Shown here piece by piece: positions 9,251-18,939 of a DNA stretch of 27,480 bases. Position numbers and translations under genes: made by a program. The notes under the pieces are model-generated. The model did no database searches and was not told the DNA's origin. It saw only the letters and a list, made by a program, of their open reading frames with translations. Position 1 is the first letter of the stretch. Every line of letters starts with the position of its first letter. This DNA is from a virus: positions 1 to 27,480 of the IMG/VR virus record IMGVR_UViG_3300027714_000095. One strand, given 5' to 3'.

Positions 9251-12200
9251 TTAATAATACTCAGTACTTATAAGAGTTGGTTGAGAAAAATCAAGACCTG
9301 CTCCACCAAAATAATCTGTATTGCTACCTAAGCTTTTTCCTCCACTATTATTATAATTAGTAAGCATTGACGCTGTGATAGAATTTATATTCTTACCGGT
9401 TGTTCTATATTTAGCGTAAACTTCGATATCAAATTTAAAATCTTGATTATTAGAATCTAAAATATCTACTCCAATTTTCTTAGAATATGTTAAGTTACTA
9501 AATATGTTACCAAGTACTCCACCAATTCTACCAGTACTATTATCAATACCAGTATCACTTGTTACTCCATAATAATCTGTCATTCTATATTGAAAAACTA
9601 AATCTAATGTAATAGATTTGGCACTATTACCAGGAATTGTTTTCTTACCACTCTTGTTTTTAGCATCTACAATTAAAGACTCAGAGTCCAGTGGTGATAG
9701 AAATAAGAATGATCCACATGAGTGTCCACCTAATAGGTATTTATCGTTTGGATCAAATGAATTTCTAAGAGACTTTCTCATTCCAAACGTACCTGTATTG
9801 TTTACAGATTTTAATATTTTAAAAGGTGTTTGTTGTTTTCCAAATAAATCAGTAGCTCTTAATGGTGTTGTTTTTGGTAATCCTACTAAACCATTTGCTT
9901 GTATTTCTAAAGCACTCTTATCGCCAATGGCTAGAGGGTGATCCCCATGTATTAGTATTGAATTATCATATAAACTAGTACCTATATCCTCTGTACTAAT
10001 TAAACCGGAATCCTCTCCGGCAGCACCATTCCATATAAAATCGGTTGGATTATTACTAGCTGTTATAAGTGGGAATAAAGCAGAACTAAAGTTTTTAGAA
10101 CCATCTGCTGATTCCGTAACACCTGTTATTCCATATGCTGTTGATATACCATACTCATATCTATCATATCCTGATTGATCTGCTGAGTCGATATCACCGT
10201 TAGCGTCTGGTTGTGCATTTCCGTCGTTTTCAGATATGTATAATCCTTTGTCATTTGCTATATTTTTAAATCTAGAATATGCAAATTGACCTCTCAATTG
10301 TGAAGATTGATTAGGGCTGTTATGTAAATAATCTTTTAATAAGTTGTCACTTTCTAAATTTTGATAAACAACTGGAACTAAATCATATTTAGCCTCATTT
10401 GTGTAATAATCGTTAGTAGAGTATAGTGGATCAATATTACCTGATTGTAAACCAAATACCTGTGATTCCGAAGAACTATAAGCTGGTAATTCAGTATCCC
10501 CAATAATTCTAGCTATTAATTCTAATTCACTTGCTTTAGTATTAGATAGATTTATTTTAAAGTTCTTAGTTACTATATGTCCTTTATAATTAGTTTCTGG
10601 TAATTCATTAATGTAATACCCTGCGAATAACTTTATCGTTTGATTATTAGTTACAGGAGTTACATTTCCTTCTTCATCAATTATTTGTATTAATAACTCT
10701 CCGATTGTTCCGTCTATTTGAGCTCTTAATCTTTCAATTTCGTTTGTTAATTCCAATAACTTATCGTAAACTGATACAGGTGATTGTTCCTGAGTTAAAA
10801 ATCCAGATGCAACTTTATTTGCATTATGCACGAAGTATTGATCATTTACTGAAAAAGAATCATCTATATGTTGAAATACCCCAGCCGTTTCTAGATCAGA
10901 GTTGATAGATACTTTTAAAGAATCTAATTCATTTGAGTTAACTAAACTTGATAAAGAATCTGTTGAAAGTTCTCCTTCTGGAAATTCTACCTTTACAATA
11001 GAAGACCAATCACTTGTTAATGGATTTGCAGGATATCCTGCTTCAGAAATAGATTTAACCATAATCTCAATAATTTCTCCTGAGCTTATTGGAAGATCTA
11101 ATGAATTAAAGTTTACTGCTTGAGCATCCTCTTCACTTTCCGTAATCCATTTATATTTACTAGTATCTGTTTGTTTTTCTCTTTTTCTAACAGGTCCATT
11201 TACTTCAACCCAGTTTGAAAATGCAGCAGTTTTACTAGAATTATTAGTTGTATCTTTAAATGACATTTGATCTACTTGACTAGTTTTTCCACTAGTTGAG
11301 ACATATCTATATCTAATTTTAAATTGAACAACTTCTTGTGAAATTTCATCACCAATTCTTCTAGGTTCAGGTATTGGGTAAAAACCTCTAACTCTGAACT
11401 TAGGAGTTACTGTTGCTAAATCAGAAGATTCAGCTGCAGCTTTTATTTCAGAAACAATAGAAGCATATAATTTAGATTCCGACTCTCTGTCGTTTACTAA
11501 TGCTGAGTATTCATTTCTTTGATTATCTCTTTCTACCTTAGAATTAAACTTCTTAGTATTTAATAAAGTCTTTTTCTGTTTGATTGCTTCATCTAAATTC
11601 TTTAAACTTTGCTCAGAAGCTAATTTATCAGATTTTAGTTGTTTAATCTTTTTAGTAGTTGTATTATCTGTTAAGTGTTTATTAATCTGAATTACTTTTA
11701 AATCAGCTGGATCTAAAATAGGTGCTATTGGCATAATACCAACGCTCGATGGCGGTATATAATCAACGCTAAGTGCTTTGATAAATTGACCAAAATCAGA
11801 AACTTCAGTTTTATAATATTCAGAAAGAGACTGTTTTGTTCCTTCCGTTCCGTTTATTTTTAATTCATTTGAATAGAATGCAACACCAGGTGAATATTCA
11901 TCTGATGTTATGTTAGAGATTGGATCAATTGGCTTAATAAAGATTATTTGTCTTTCATCAAATCCAACGTTTATCTCAACGCTTAAATCAGTATCAATGT
12001 TTCTATATACTGTTAATGCTTGTGCACCAATTGTAATAGCTTCATATCCTTCGATTAATTCTAGTTCAACTTGTGATGTTGAATTATCAATCGATTTAAT
12101 AATGTATCTTGTTCTATATTCACCAGAGTTTACGATTAATGAATCGCTAACTTTAAGTACCTCAGTTTCCTTAAGTGTTTTAGAAGCATCTGAGTAACTT

Positions 12201-12934
12201 AACTTATCAAGGGTAAATAACTTAACTGTTTTTGTTTGAGTAGCACCATCAACAACCTGCGACTTCTGCTCATTAGTTATTTTAGTAACATCAAACTTAC
12301 CGCTGTACTGTATAGTTCTTATTGGCATTTCAATTACCTCAGCATCTAAATGATATTTTAAACCATTTTCTGCAATATCAGATTCTAAACCTTCCTTAGT
12401 TAATTCGTTAGAACCTTTATATACTTCATCAAATTGATCAGTCGAAACAGGATCCTGTGAATCAAAAATATATCTTTCAATATAAACTCTTTCTGTTTCT
12501 ACTGGGATTTGTCCACTAACATCTAATTTGATAGTTAATAAAGGATTTAAGAAATCCTCAAAGAATTCATTTAACTTTGTATTGAATTCAGTAGGAGCTG
12601 CTAAAGATGTAATTGATTTAGAAGGTCCTTTAAGTTTTGATGTGAATAATTTTCTGTAAGTACCATCCTTTAATCTAACAGTTGATCCGTTAGATTCAAC
12701 ATCAGATATGGATGATAAATTAGTATCTAATCTTTCAATCTCTCTTTTTAAATATCCGAACGCTGGTATCTGTACTGATTTTACACCATCGTTAGTTGGA
12801 TCGTATAAATCGATAGTCACCGTCTTCTTATCAGTTGAAATTGCTTCATTGATTCGGTTGAAAATTTCTAATGAATTAGTATTTAATTCTAGAAACTGTT
12901 CGAGTAATTGGGATATTGAATTTTTAGCACTCAT
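9251..12934 (-). CDS. Large virion structural protein with coiled coil and FN3-like region (1227 aa)
   Basis: Not recognised by name. Visible parts: a helical N-terminus (1-70); beta-rich segments to about 410; a long charged helical or coiled-coil stretch at about 425-500 (KKIKQLKSDKLASEQSLKNL); a fibronectin-III-like region at about 510-655 (VQFKIRYRYVSTSGKTS, later VKSISEAGYPANPL and SDWSSIVKVEF); a short coiled coil at about 722-745 (YDKLLELTNEIERLRAQI); and a large Ser/Asn/Asp-rich C-terminal part. No signal peptide or membrane helix. It sits among outer baseplate genes between the 652-aa and 1484-aa proteins. The elongated, modular build fits a baseplate-to-fibre connector. The start is 1 nt past the stop of the 652-aa gene, so translation is probably coupled. 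There is no Shine-Dalgarno. Confidence 0.72.
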   Translation of the reverse strand: MSAKNSISQLLEQFLELNTNSLEIFNRINEAISTDKKTVTIDLYDPTNDGVKSVQIPAFGYLKREIERLDTNLSSISDVESNGSTVRLKDGTYRKLFTSKLKGPSKSITSLAAPTEFNTKLNEFFEDFLNPLLTIKLDVSGQIPVETERVYIERYIFDSQDPVSTDQFDEVYKGSNELTKEGLESDIAENGLKYHLDAEVIEMPIRTIQYSGKFDVTKITNEQKSQVVDGATQTKTVKLFTLDKLSYSDASKTLKETEVLKVSDSLIVNSGEYRTRYIIKSIDNSTSQVELELIEGYEAITIGAQALTVYRNIDTDLSVEINVGFDERQIIFIKPIDPISNITSDEYSPGVAFYSNELKINGTEGTKQSLSEYYKTEVSDFGQFIKALSVDYIPPSSVGIMPIAPILDPADLKVIQINKHLTDNTTTKKIKQLKSDKLASEQSLKNLDEAIKQKKTLLNTKKFNSKVERDNQRNEYSALVNDRESESKLYASIVSEIKAAAESSDLATVTPKFRVRGFYPIPEPRRIGDEISQEVVQFKIRYRYVSTSGKTSQVDQMSFKDTTNNSSKTAAFSNWVEVNGPVRKREKQTDTSKYKWITESEEDAQAVNFNSLDLPISSGEIIEIMVKSISEAGYPANPLTSDWSSIVKVEFPEGELSTDSLSSLVNSNELDSLKVSINSDLETAGVFQHIDDSFSVNDQYFVHNANKVASGFLTQEQSPVSVYDKLLELTNEIERLRAQIDGTIGELLIQIIDEEGNVTPVTNNQTIKLFAGYYINELPETNYKGHIVTKNFKINLSNTKASELELIARIIGDTELPAYSSSESQVFGLQSGNIDPLYSTNDYYTNEAKYDLVPVVYQNLESDNLLKDYLHNSPNQSSQLRGQFAYSRFKNIANDKGLYISENDGNAQPDANGDIDSADQSGYDRYEYGISTAYGITGVTESADGSKNFSSALFPLITASNNPTDFIWNGAAGEDSGLISTEDIGTSLYDNSILIHGDHPLAIGDKSALEIQANGLVGLPKTTPLRATDLFGKQQTPFKILKSVNNTGTFGMRKSLRNSFDPNDKYLLGGHSCGSFLFLSPLDSESLIVDAKNKSGKKTIPGNSAKSITLDLVFQYRMTDYYGVTSDTGIDNSTGRIGGVLGNIFSNLTYSKKIGVDILDSNNQDFKFDIEVYAKYRTTGKNINSITASMLTNYNNSGGKSLGSNTDYFGGAGLDFSQPTLISTEYY

Positions 12935-12935
12935 A

Positions 12936-14894
12936 TTATCTTATAATGTCAAGTTCGAATGTCTTGTTTATTTCGTCTACACAAATTAATTCAACGTATG
13001 GTTTCTTACTTAGTAAATCAGATGTACTGATCGTTCCTTTAAGAATCCATCCATTCTTTTTATCCGTGTATATGTTAATAGCTTTGTTATTTAAATTTGA
13101 GATAGGAGTTCTAAAAACAAGCTTAACGGTTTGACCCAGCTTGAATGACGTACCACTATCATCTAAGTATATATTCAAATTACTAGAGAATGTCTCTTCT
13201 TCTAAATAAATCCTTACTAGATTTTCATATCCTTTAATTCTTGTCCAAATTCCACGTGATGTGAAATCAACAGGATTTAATTGATCCGAAGAATCTATTT
13301 TATCTAGTACTGTATTTGAAGTATAATCATATTCATGAACATCATTTAATACATAACCATAATTTGAATTATGTAATTTAATTTTGTTCTTATTTGACTT
13401 ATCAACCGAAATTCCCTGACCAGCTCCAATAACATCCGTGTTATATTGAACTTCAGTTGGTATTTCCCCATTGATTATTTGATTTAATCTCTTATTAGTT
13501 GAAGATATCATATCTAAAACTGATCCTGAATTTTTATAATTTAAAGCAGCATCTTCAAGAGAAGTTTCTAAAGCAGCTACCTTAGTAGCTAAATTCTCAG
13601 TATTTACTGAAGTTAGAAATAAACTTTCTAAATTGTCTAATCTTGTATTTAATTTATTATGACTATGTGTTGCATCTGCTAATACCTTAGCTGCATTTTC
13701 TAATGATGATGTTGAATCAAAGAATATATCCATCGAGAACGTAGAGTAATCATTGATGTTCTTTTCAATTCCAACGTTATCAAGTGATGAATTAAATTTA
13801 ACATTTAATTTTAAAGCGAATGCATTACCATTTAATCCAGTAATTTCATTTGGCTTGTACTTAGATAATTCCGGTATATACCACCCAGTACTTCCTGGAT
13901 CGTTTTTAAAGTTATCTAATAAAATAAATCCATATAAATTAGTTGATCTGTTAAGTGGGTTTGATTTAGAATAAACATCGTAGTAAACTGCGATTGCATT
14001 AAATCTAAAATCTCCACCTCTTTTTGAATAATCTAATAAATTATTTAATTTTTTATCTGTTGCTATTTTAGAATAGTGAGACGAATCCCAATCAATTCCA
14101 TAATTATATGTACCGTTAGGATCTATATTGATAGTACCGTCATTAGAATCGGCAAGAGACCCTAATCCTATGTTACTATCAGGGTGATCCTGTCCTGCTC
14201 TACCGTTAATTTCTGCTAGTGGTTGATAAAGTGAATCTGTTGTATTATAGTCCGAAGATTTAAATAATACATCCGGAGTATAACCTACATAAGAAGGTAC
14301 ATTCACAAACACTTCATTGTATGTATCTCCTGCATAGTTTTTATCGTTAGAAACATCTATGTTTCCTAAGTATTTTACTACTTTACTATATTCAGAACCT
14401 GTTTGAACTGAATCATCTTCCTCAACAACCGCTGATATTCCGCTAACAACTTCTTGAGAAGTAGCTGGTTTTGTTCTAAATGCACCGATATGATTTAACC
14501 ATTTAAAAAAGATCTTTTCAGAATCAGATGCATATAGAGAATCATCAAAGTCATCATCTGATAATATGAAGTTCTCTAGATTTAAAGCATAATTTTGAAA
14601 TGTTTCAGCAAATCTTCTGTTTGCATTATCGTCTGTTGGATTTTCATCGTATCCTGGCGCTAAACCACCACCACTTACGGGACCACCTTCAAATAAATTA
14701 GTAAATTGTATGTAATTATTTGTTGATTCGCCTGACGGTGTTGCAACTACTGGTAAATCTAATAGTGCAAATTTTGAATACTCAAATACAACATCCGGAT
14801 TATAATAAGCACGGGTAAGATCCCTAGCAGAGCTAGAAAATGCATACATCGTTCCTCCTTGTTCCTGTGGAATTCTAATTAATGGTGTAGCCAT
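12936..14894 (-). CDS. Virion structural protein with central coiled coil (652 aa)
   Basis: Not firmly recognised. The N-terminus has a dense, conserved-looking segment at 8-50 (IPQEQGGTMYAFSSSARDL, then FEYSKFALLDLP), which recalls structural proteins of marine T4-like phages; I cannot verify that without a search. Residues 60-395 are acidic and Asn/Ser-rich. Residues about 395-475 form a likely coiled coil (KLNTRLDNLESLFL, then LATKVAALETSLEDAALNY). The C-terminal 150 residues look like beta structure. The layout suggests a trimeric outer baseplate or fibre-base component. It starts 19 bp after the 185-aa gene with an A/T-only leader (AATAAATAAATG) and no Shine-Dalgarno. Confidence 0.72.
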   Translation of the reverse strand: MATPLIRIPQEQGGTMYAFSSSARDLTRAYYNPDVVFEYSKFALLDLPVVATPSGESTNNYIQFTNLFEGGPVSGGGLAPGYDENPTDDNANRRFAETFQNYALNLENFILSDDDFDDSLYASDSEKIFFKWLNHIGAFRTKPATSQEVVSGISAVVEEDDSVQTGSEYSKVVKYLGNIDVSNDKNYAGDTYNEVFVNVPSYVGYTPDVLFKSSDYNTTDSLYQPLAEINGRAGQDHPDSNIGLGSLADSNDGTINIDPNGTYNYGIDWDSSHYSKIATDKKLNNLLDYSKRGGDFRFNAIAVYYDVYSKSNPLNRSTNLYGFILLDNFKNDPGSTGWYIPELSKYKPNEITGLNGNAFALKLNVKFNSSLDNVGIEKNINDYSTFSMDIFFDSTSSLENAAKVLADATHSHNKLNTRLDNLESLFLTSVNTENLATKVAALETSLEDAALNYKNSGSVLDMISSTNKRLNQIINGEIPTEVQYNTDVIGAGQGISVDKSNKNKIKLHNSNYGYVLNDVHEYDYTSNTVLDKIDSSDQLNPVDFTSRGIWTRIKGYENLVRIYLEEETFSSNLNIYLDDSGTSFKLGQTVKLVFRTPISNLNNKAINIYTDKKNGWILKGTISTSDLLSKKPYVELICVDEINKTFELDIIR

Positions 14895-14913
14895 TTATTT
14901 ATTAAATATTTTT

Positions 14914-15471
14914 TTAAACTGTTACTGTAGAGTTAAAGTATGAAATAACATACCAAAGTCCATCGTAAAATCTAAGAGTTAATGTTCCGTTTAATGCAAT
15001 AGATACTGCAGTTGCTCCTGCAATATTAGTAGGGTCGATTGTAATAACCCCTGCACTTGCAACAAATGTTACTTCTTGTCCTACATTTCCATCAGCTACT
15101 ACGTTAGTTCCTGTTAAACCAGAAGCATCTAGTACGTATGTTGATTTAGCATATGCATTTGCAGTAGGCATTGCTGCTACAGCTGCTACTGATTTTTCTA
15201 AACCTGCTGCTAATATTAAAGAATCTTCCATCGTGAATGGTAAAGATGCAATAATATCTGAAGTGTTAACTATAAATAAGTTAGCTCCTCCATTTTTTAA
15301 GTTTAATTGTTTTGCATTAACCCCTCCTGTTAAGGTTAATGTCTGTGAGCTAACATCTAATAAATCTCTAACTTCAATTAAGTCATCGTTGATAGATGCA
15401 AAATTGTCGTTTAAGACTATTCTTGATGATGCTAAACTGTCCGTTCCTAAAAGTGTTGTGATACTTGCCAT
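14914..15471 (-). CDS. Small fibre-like virion protein (185 aa)
   Basis: A short protein with an N-terminal segment (VLNDNFASINDDLIEVRDLL, about 19-38) of the 'N.NF..(I/L)' kind also found near the N-termini of the two collagen-like fibres (NFNQL, NFDQL). It is followed by Ala/Gly/Thr/Val-rich beta structure and a C-terminus TLRFYDGLWYVISYFNS typical of beta-strand fibre tips. I infer a short trimeric fibre or baseplate spike component. It directly follows the gp7-like gene (stop at 15473, start at 15471) and precedes the 652-aa gene. It is much less Asn/Lys-rich and more Ala/Val-rich than its neighbours. No enzymatic motif is visible. Confidence 0.68.
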   Translation of the reverse strand: MASITTLLGTDSLASSRIVLNDNFASINDDLIEVRDLLDVSSQTLTLTGGVNAKQLNLKNGGANLFIVNTSDIIASLPFTMEDSLILAAGLEKSVAAVAAMPTANAYAKSTYVLDASGLTGTNVVADGNVGQEVTFVASAGVITIDPTNIAGATAVSIALNGTLTLRFYDGLWYVISYFNSTVTV

Positions 15472-15472
15472 T

Positions 15473-18400
15473 TTAAATAATGTTTAATATGTTTTTCGTT
15501 ATTGTATTCTTATTTCCGTTTGAATCTTGTATTTCTAACTCTACTGTGTAATATCCTTTGTCTTTAAACAGATGAGTTAATACTTGATTACTATAATATA
15601 TATCATCGATATTTATCGTATTGTTTGTCACCTTCCAATTTTGTGAAACTATTCCCGGCATATTAGTTAAATCATATGAAAATGTCACGTGATTTAATTT
15701 ATGTAAGTCCACTAATCCGTTAATAATATATGTATCATCGAAACTAGGATTATAACTTATGAATTTTATTTGTCCTCGAATTGCTGATGCATATGGTGTA
15801 TAATTTTCTAGCTGACTCATCCAAACATATTCAAAATCGTATGTTCTTGCAGGCTCTTCAGCAACTGCTAGTATGTATAATAATTGATCATTAATACCAT
15901 TGCTAGCTATATCATCATATACTGGATTAAAATTAAATTTACTTAAAATAGGATGTTCGTTAGAATCTAAACTATTAAGTTCATCTGCAATTAACTGCCA
16001 TTGTGATATCGCAAATGATGTCGGTGGGATTATATTTACTATTTGATAGCTATCCCTTGATATTGCACCAGTTCCCGGATCTTTTTGTGTGATATTAATC
16101 CATTGATTACCAGGTACTGCACATATTTGAAATGATGAATTGATATCTGAACCGATTCTAGTCATTTTCCAAGTTACCTCAGGACCATCATCCCATACGT
16201 GATTATCTAAAGCCGACCATTGATAAGGACCAGACGTTTCGTTAAATCCACTAGACTGTGTTGCATCTTGGTATCTTCTAACTGTTGAGAATTCTAATCC
16301 ATTTTCCTCAGGGTCTTGTACATAGTTAGCGCGATCCATTGTTAAATAGTATGTGCTAATAGTATCAGATACTGGTAATGTATTTTCTCTAGACCAATCC
16401 CAGCTAGATCCTGACTTATCCCATGAATATACGTATTCTTGCCAATCTAATTTCTTTGGTGACAATGATGTAAGTCCGTAAAGTTCAACGTTTTTGTTCT
16501 TAACCTCAACTGCATCTTTTATAATCTTAGTACTTTTTACATTATATAAATCATATAAGTTTGCTTCAACTGTATATAATCCAGCGTATGGTAATGTCAT
16601 TGGGAATTTAATGTATTCTTCGATAGGGCCTCTGAAAGATCTTAAATAATTCCTAGGACCTCTTAATACCCATTCTATTTCATAAACTCCTCTGTGCCAC
16701 CAGTTATCCCATGTTAGCAGGTGATTACCAGTGTCTTCTGCGTCATCCCATGTGAATTCAGCAACATCCCAGTCTTGTTCAATACCTTCAATCTCTAAAT
16801 TAATTGGAGCTCCAATTGGAATTCCATCAATTGTATTAAAAGTATCTAAATTACTGTTATAATATTCAGTGTAAAAATCGTCTATAGAATTATTTACGAT
16901 TGGAAGGAAATTTAAATTATTAATATCTTTTCTAATATCTCCTAATTCATCTGATGCAATTTTAAACTTAAAAGCATCACTATTATTATTGCCTGTGGCT
17001 TTGTAAAAACCGTCAAAACTATAATATAAACATAGAGATGTATTACCTGCTTTACAAATCGTATAAGTATCTGTATCTTCTGAATATATTAATTGAAATT
17101 CTCTTCCAGGAGACGTCGTGGTAGCGCTACTATTGACTAGGGTGTTTGGATTATTAGTAGCATTAGAGCCTGTTAATTTCAAGGGATTACCTTGTTTTGA
17201 AACTATATTATAAAATCCATTTGAGTTTTTTCTAAGGGTGAATTTAGTATTTTCAAGATCTCCATTTACTTCGCCAGTAATTGGTATTGATTGTGGTGGT
17301 ACATCATCAACACGCATAAATGTTTTTGATTCAATGTGGTATATTGAGAATTCCACAGTATTTGATAATACGTTATTTAAATCGTCAAAATCTTGACCAA
17401 CCCCTGTTAATCTATAATCAACCTTACGTAAATCTTCTATAAAGATATTTCTACCCTCAGGTTTTAAAACTGGATTAAATTCTACACCTGCCGTTTGGTT
17501 TTGAATCATGTGTTGATTATTCCAAACGTTTTGATTAAATTGAGAAAAGTAATCTCCTTCCCCTGTAATATCTACAATCTTAGCCTGTAGTGGTAAGTAA
17601 TCTTTTTGTAGTTTCTTTTTTAATCCATATAATTTAATTAATACTTCATCCGGAGAAAAGTCTATAGTTTCTTCAACGATAGGCATATCCCATTCGTCCT
17701 GTAAACCAGTTGGTGTATTTAATCGGTATACTAAAGAAAACCTTGAAGTTTTCTTTTGATTTGAGTTTGGTAGGTCTGTTGTTTTATTTTTATCAGCTAA
17801 GAAACCAACAACGTCTTGATTAGGGACTGCAACTGCTTTTAATTTACCAAAGTTTTCACTTTGTTCATTTATGTTTAACCAATATTCTTTTAATGTTATT
17901 TTATCGTACCCAAAGAAATCAACTGCATTTAGCAAGGCTTTATAAGTCCCTATGAAGGGCTTTATCTGCGAAGCCTGTAATAATAGTTCTTTTCTCTTTT
18001 GATTAAGTAGGATGTGATCAGGTGATTGCTCGTTGATGTTTGAATCCTTAAATATGAAATAGTCTAAATCATCAAGATTCATACCAATATTTGATAATAA
18101 GGTTCTTAATCTTTCATCTTCTCCTTCAACTTCACCGTATACTTTAATTCTTGCAATCTCTCTAGTTTCTAAACCATTAACAACTTCTATAATTGAAAGA
18201 GGTCTAATGTGAAATCCTTCAACTTCAGAATTTAAAGCAGCACGAACCATTATAGGATCCGCTTTTAGATTTGCAGTTACTATTTTTTTATCAGTATCTG
18301 TATTATATCCTACTTCAATACTACTATCTAATAATGTAGCAGATTGTTCTAAATCTTTTTGTACTAGTATTTCCCCAGCATTTGGTTTAGCACTATATAA

Positions 18401-18667
18401 AAATATATCTTCACTTGTATTATAGTCATTTGAAAATCTAAACTTAAAAGAAACATCGCCAACTGCTTCTGCAATTGGAGTCACGTGCAAGTCTTCTAGC
18501 AATTGTCCTTCAACATTCTCTAAAATATGGAGAGTTAATGTCTCGTATAATCCTGTTGAAACCAGTGGAAGATATGCAACCCCTTGCCATAAATCTAAGT
18601 CTGTATTAAAGACTAGATTTAAATCGTTGGAATCACTATCAAAAAATCTTAGATTATTATATGCCAT
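15473..18667 (-). CDS. Baseplate wedge protein, T4 gp7-like, with beta-trefoil and PKD-like domains (1064 aa)
   Basis: Its length and position directly after gp6 match T4 gp7 (1032 aa), the wedge protein joining gp6 to the outer baseplate. The segment at about 220-265 (KRKELLLQASQIKPFIG, then LLNAVDFFGYDKITLKEYW) resembles the helical core of phage tail protein I / gp7-type proteins. Two kinds of insert stand out. Residues about 436-573 show a three-fold pattern (FSIYHIESKTFMRV, FYNIVSKQGNPLKL, TYTICKAGNTSLCL, each followed by an F.L/F.F strand) as in ricin-type beta-trefoil lectins. Residues about 655-722 and 990-1064 look like PKD or Ig folds (GYYTVELEIQDSNGNKNTIT near the end). Core assignment rests on synteny plus motif; insert functions are inferred. 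It overlaps the 90-aa gene by one base (TAATG). Confidence 0.75.
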   Translation of the reverse strand: MAYNNLRFFDSDSNDLNLVFNTDLDLWQGVAYLPLVSTGLYETLTLHILENVEGQLLEDLHVTPIAEAVGDVSFKFRFSNDYNTSEDIFLYSAKPNAGEILVQKDLEQSATLLDSSIEVGYNTDTDKKIVTANLKADPIMVRAALNSEVEGFHIRPLSIIEVVNGLETREIARIKVYGEVEGEDERLRTLLSNIGMNLDDLDYFIFKDSNINEQSPDHILLNQKRKELLLQASQIKPFIGTYKALLNAVDFFGYDKITLKEYWLNINEQSENFGKLKAVAVPNQDVVGFLADKNKTTDLPNSNQKKTSRFSLVYRLNTPTGLQDEWDMPIVEETIDFSPDEVLIKLYGLKKKLQKDYLPLQAKIVDITGEGDYFSQFNQNVWNNQHMIQNQTAGVEFNPVLKPEGRNIFIEDLRKVDYRLTGVGQDFDDLNNVLSNTVEFSIYHIESKTFMRVDDVPPQSIPITGEVNGDLENTKFTLRKNSNGFYNIVSKQGNPLKLTGSNATNNPNTLVNSSATTTSPGREFQLIYSEDTDTYTICKAGNTSLCLYYSFDGFYKATGNNNSDAFKFKIASDELGDIRKDINNLNFLPIVNNSIDDFYTEYYNSNLDTFNTIDGIPIGAPINLEIEGIEQDWDVAEFTWDDAEDTGNHLLTWDNWWHRGVYEIEWVLRGPRNYLRSFRGPIEEYIKFPMTLPYAGLYTVEANLYDLYNVKSTKIIKDAVEVKNKNVELYGLTSLSPKKLDWQEYVYSWDKSGSSWDWSRENTLPVSDTISTYYLTMDRANYVQDPEENGLEFSTVRRYQDATQSSGFNETSGPYQWSALDNHVWDDGPEVTWKMTRIGSDINSSFQICAVPGNQWINITQKDPGTGAISRDSYQIVNIIPPTSFAISQWQLIADELNSLDSNEHPILSKFNFNPVYDDIASNGINDQLLYILAVAEEPARTYDFEYVWMSQLENYTPYASAIRGQIKFISYNPSFDDTYIINGLVDLHKLNHVTFSYDLTNMPGIVSQNWKVTNNTINIDDIYYSNQVLTHLFKDKGYYTVELEIQDSNGNKNTITKNILNII
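16949..17362 (-). other. Putative ricin-type beta-trefoil (carbohydrate-binding) domain
   Basis: Covers residues 436-573 of the gp7-like protein. Three pseudo-repeats of about 45 residues share a pattern of hydrophobic pair, four to six residues with K/S/G/N, then a L/M-x-L/V turn, followed by an aromatic beta strand (TKFTLRKN, REFQLIYS, FKFKIAS). Canonical QxW motifs are replaced by EFQ and similar, so the fold is likelier than sugar binding. Confidence 0.5.
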
Positions 18668-18939
18668 TATCTGAATCTTTTATCTTCTTTTTTAGTTGTA
18701 TATGACTTGAATCCCTTTAAATAAGCGACTGCATTAATTAAGTCAGAGAATGTCTTTTGGATTAATATTACAAAATCATTCATTGTATTATTTCTAAAAA
18801 TATACTCTGACATAGAATTTCTTAAAACATTTTGACTATATTCATTACCTAGGTTTTTGCGATTATCAACAGCAGTTTTACGTACCTCTGAATCTTTCCT
18901 CTGTCTGCTTTTAAATAAATTTTGAATAAGTGAAGCCAT
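18667..18939 (-). CDS. Small basic protein between gp6 and the gp7-like gene (90 aa)
   Basis: Not recognised. It is a basic, mostly helical protein (SLIQNLFKSRQRKDSEVRK near the start, EYIFRNNTMNDFVILIQKTF in the middle, KKEDKRFR at the end), with no signal peptide or clear membrane helix. Both its ends overlap neighbours by one base as TAATG: its start sits in the stop of gp6, and its stop overlaps the start of the gp7-like gene. That double coupling suggests it is made in step with the wedge proteins and may be a small wedge subunit or assembly factor. T4 has no gene between 6 and 7, so this is an addition or a very divergent relocated gene. Confidence 0.68.
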   Translation of the reverse strand: MASLIQNLFKSRQRKDSEVRKTAVDNRKNLGNEYSQNVLRNSMSEYIFRNNTMNDFVILIQKTFSDLINAVAYLKGFKSYTTKKEDKRFR

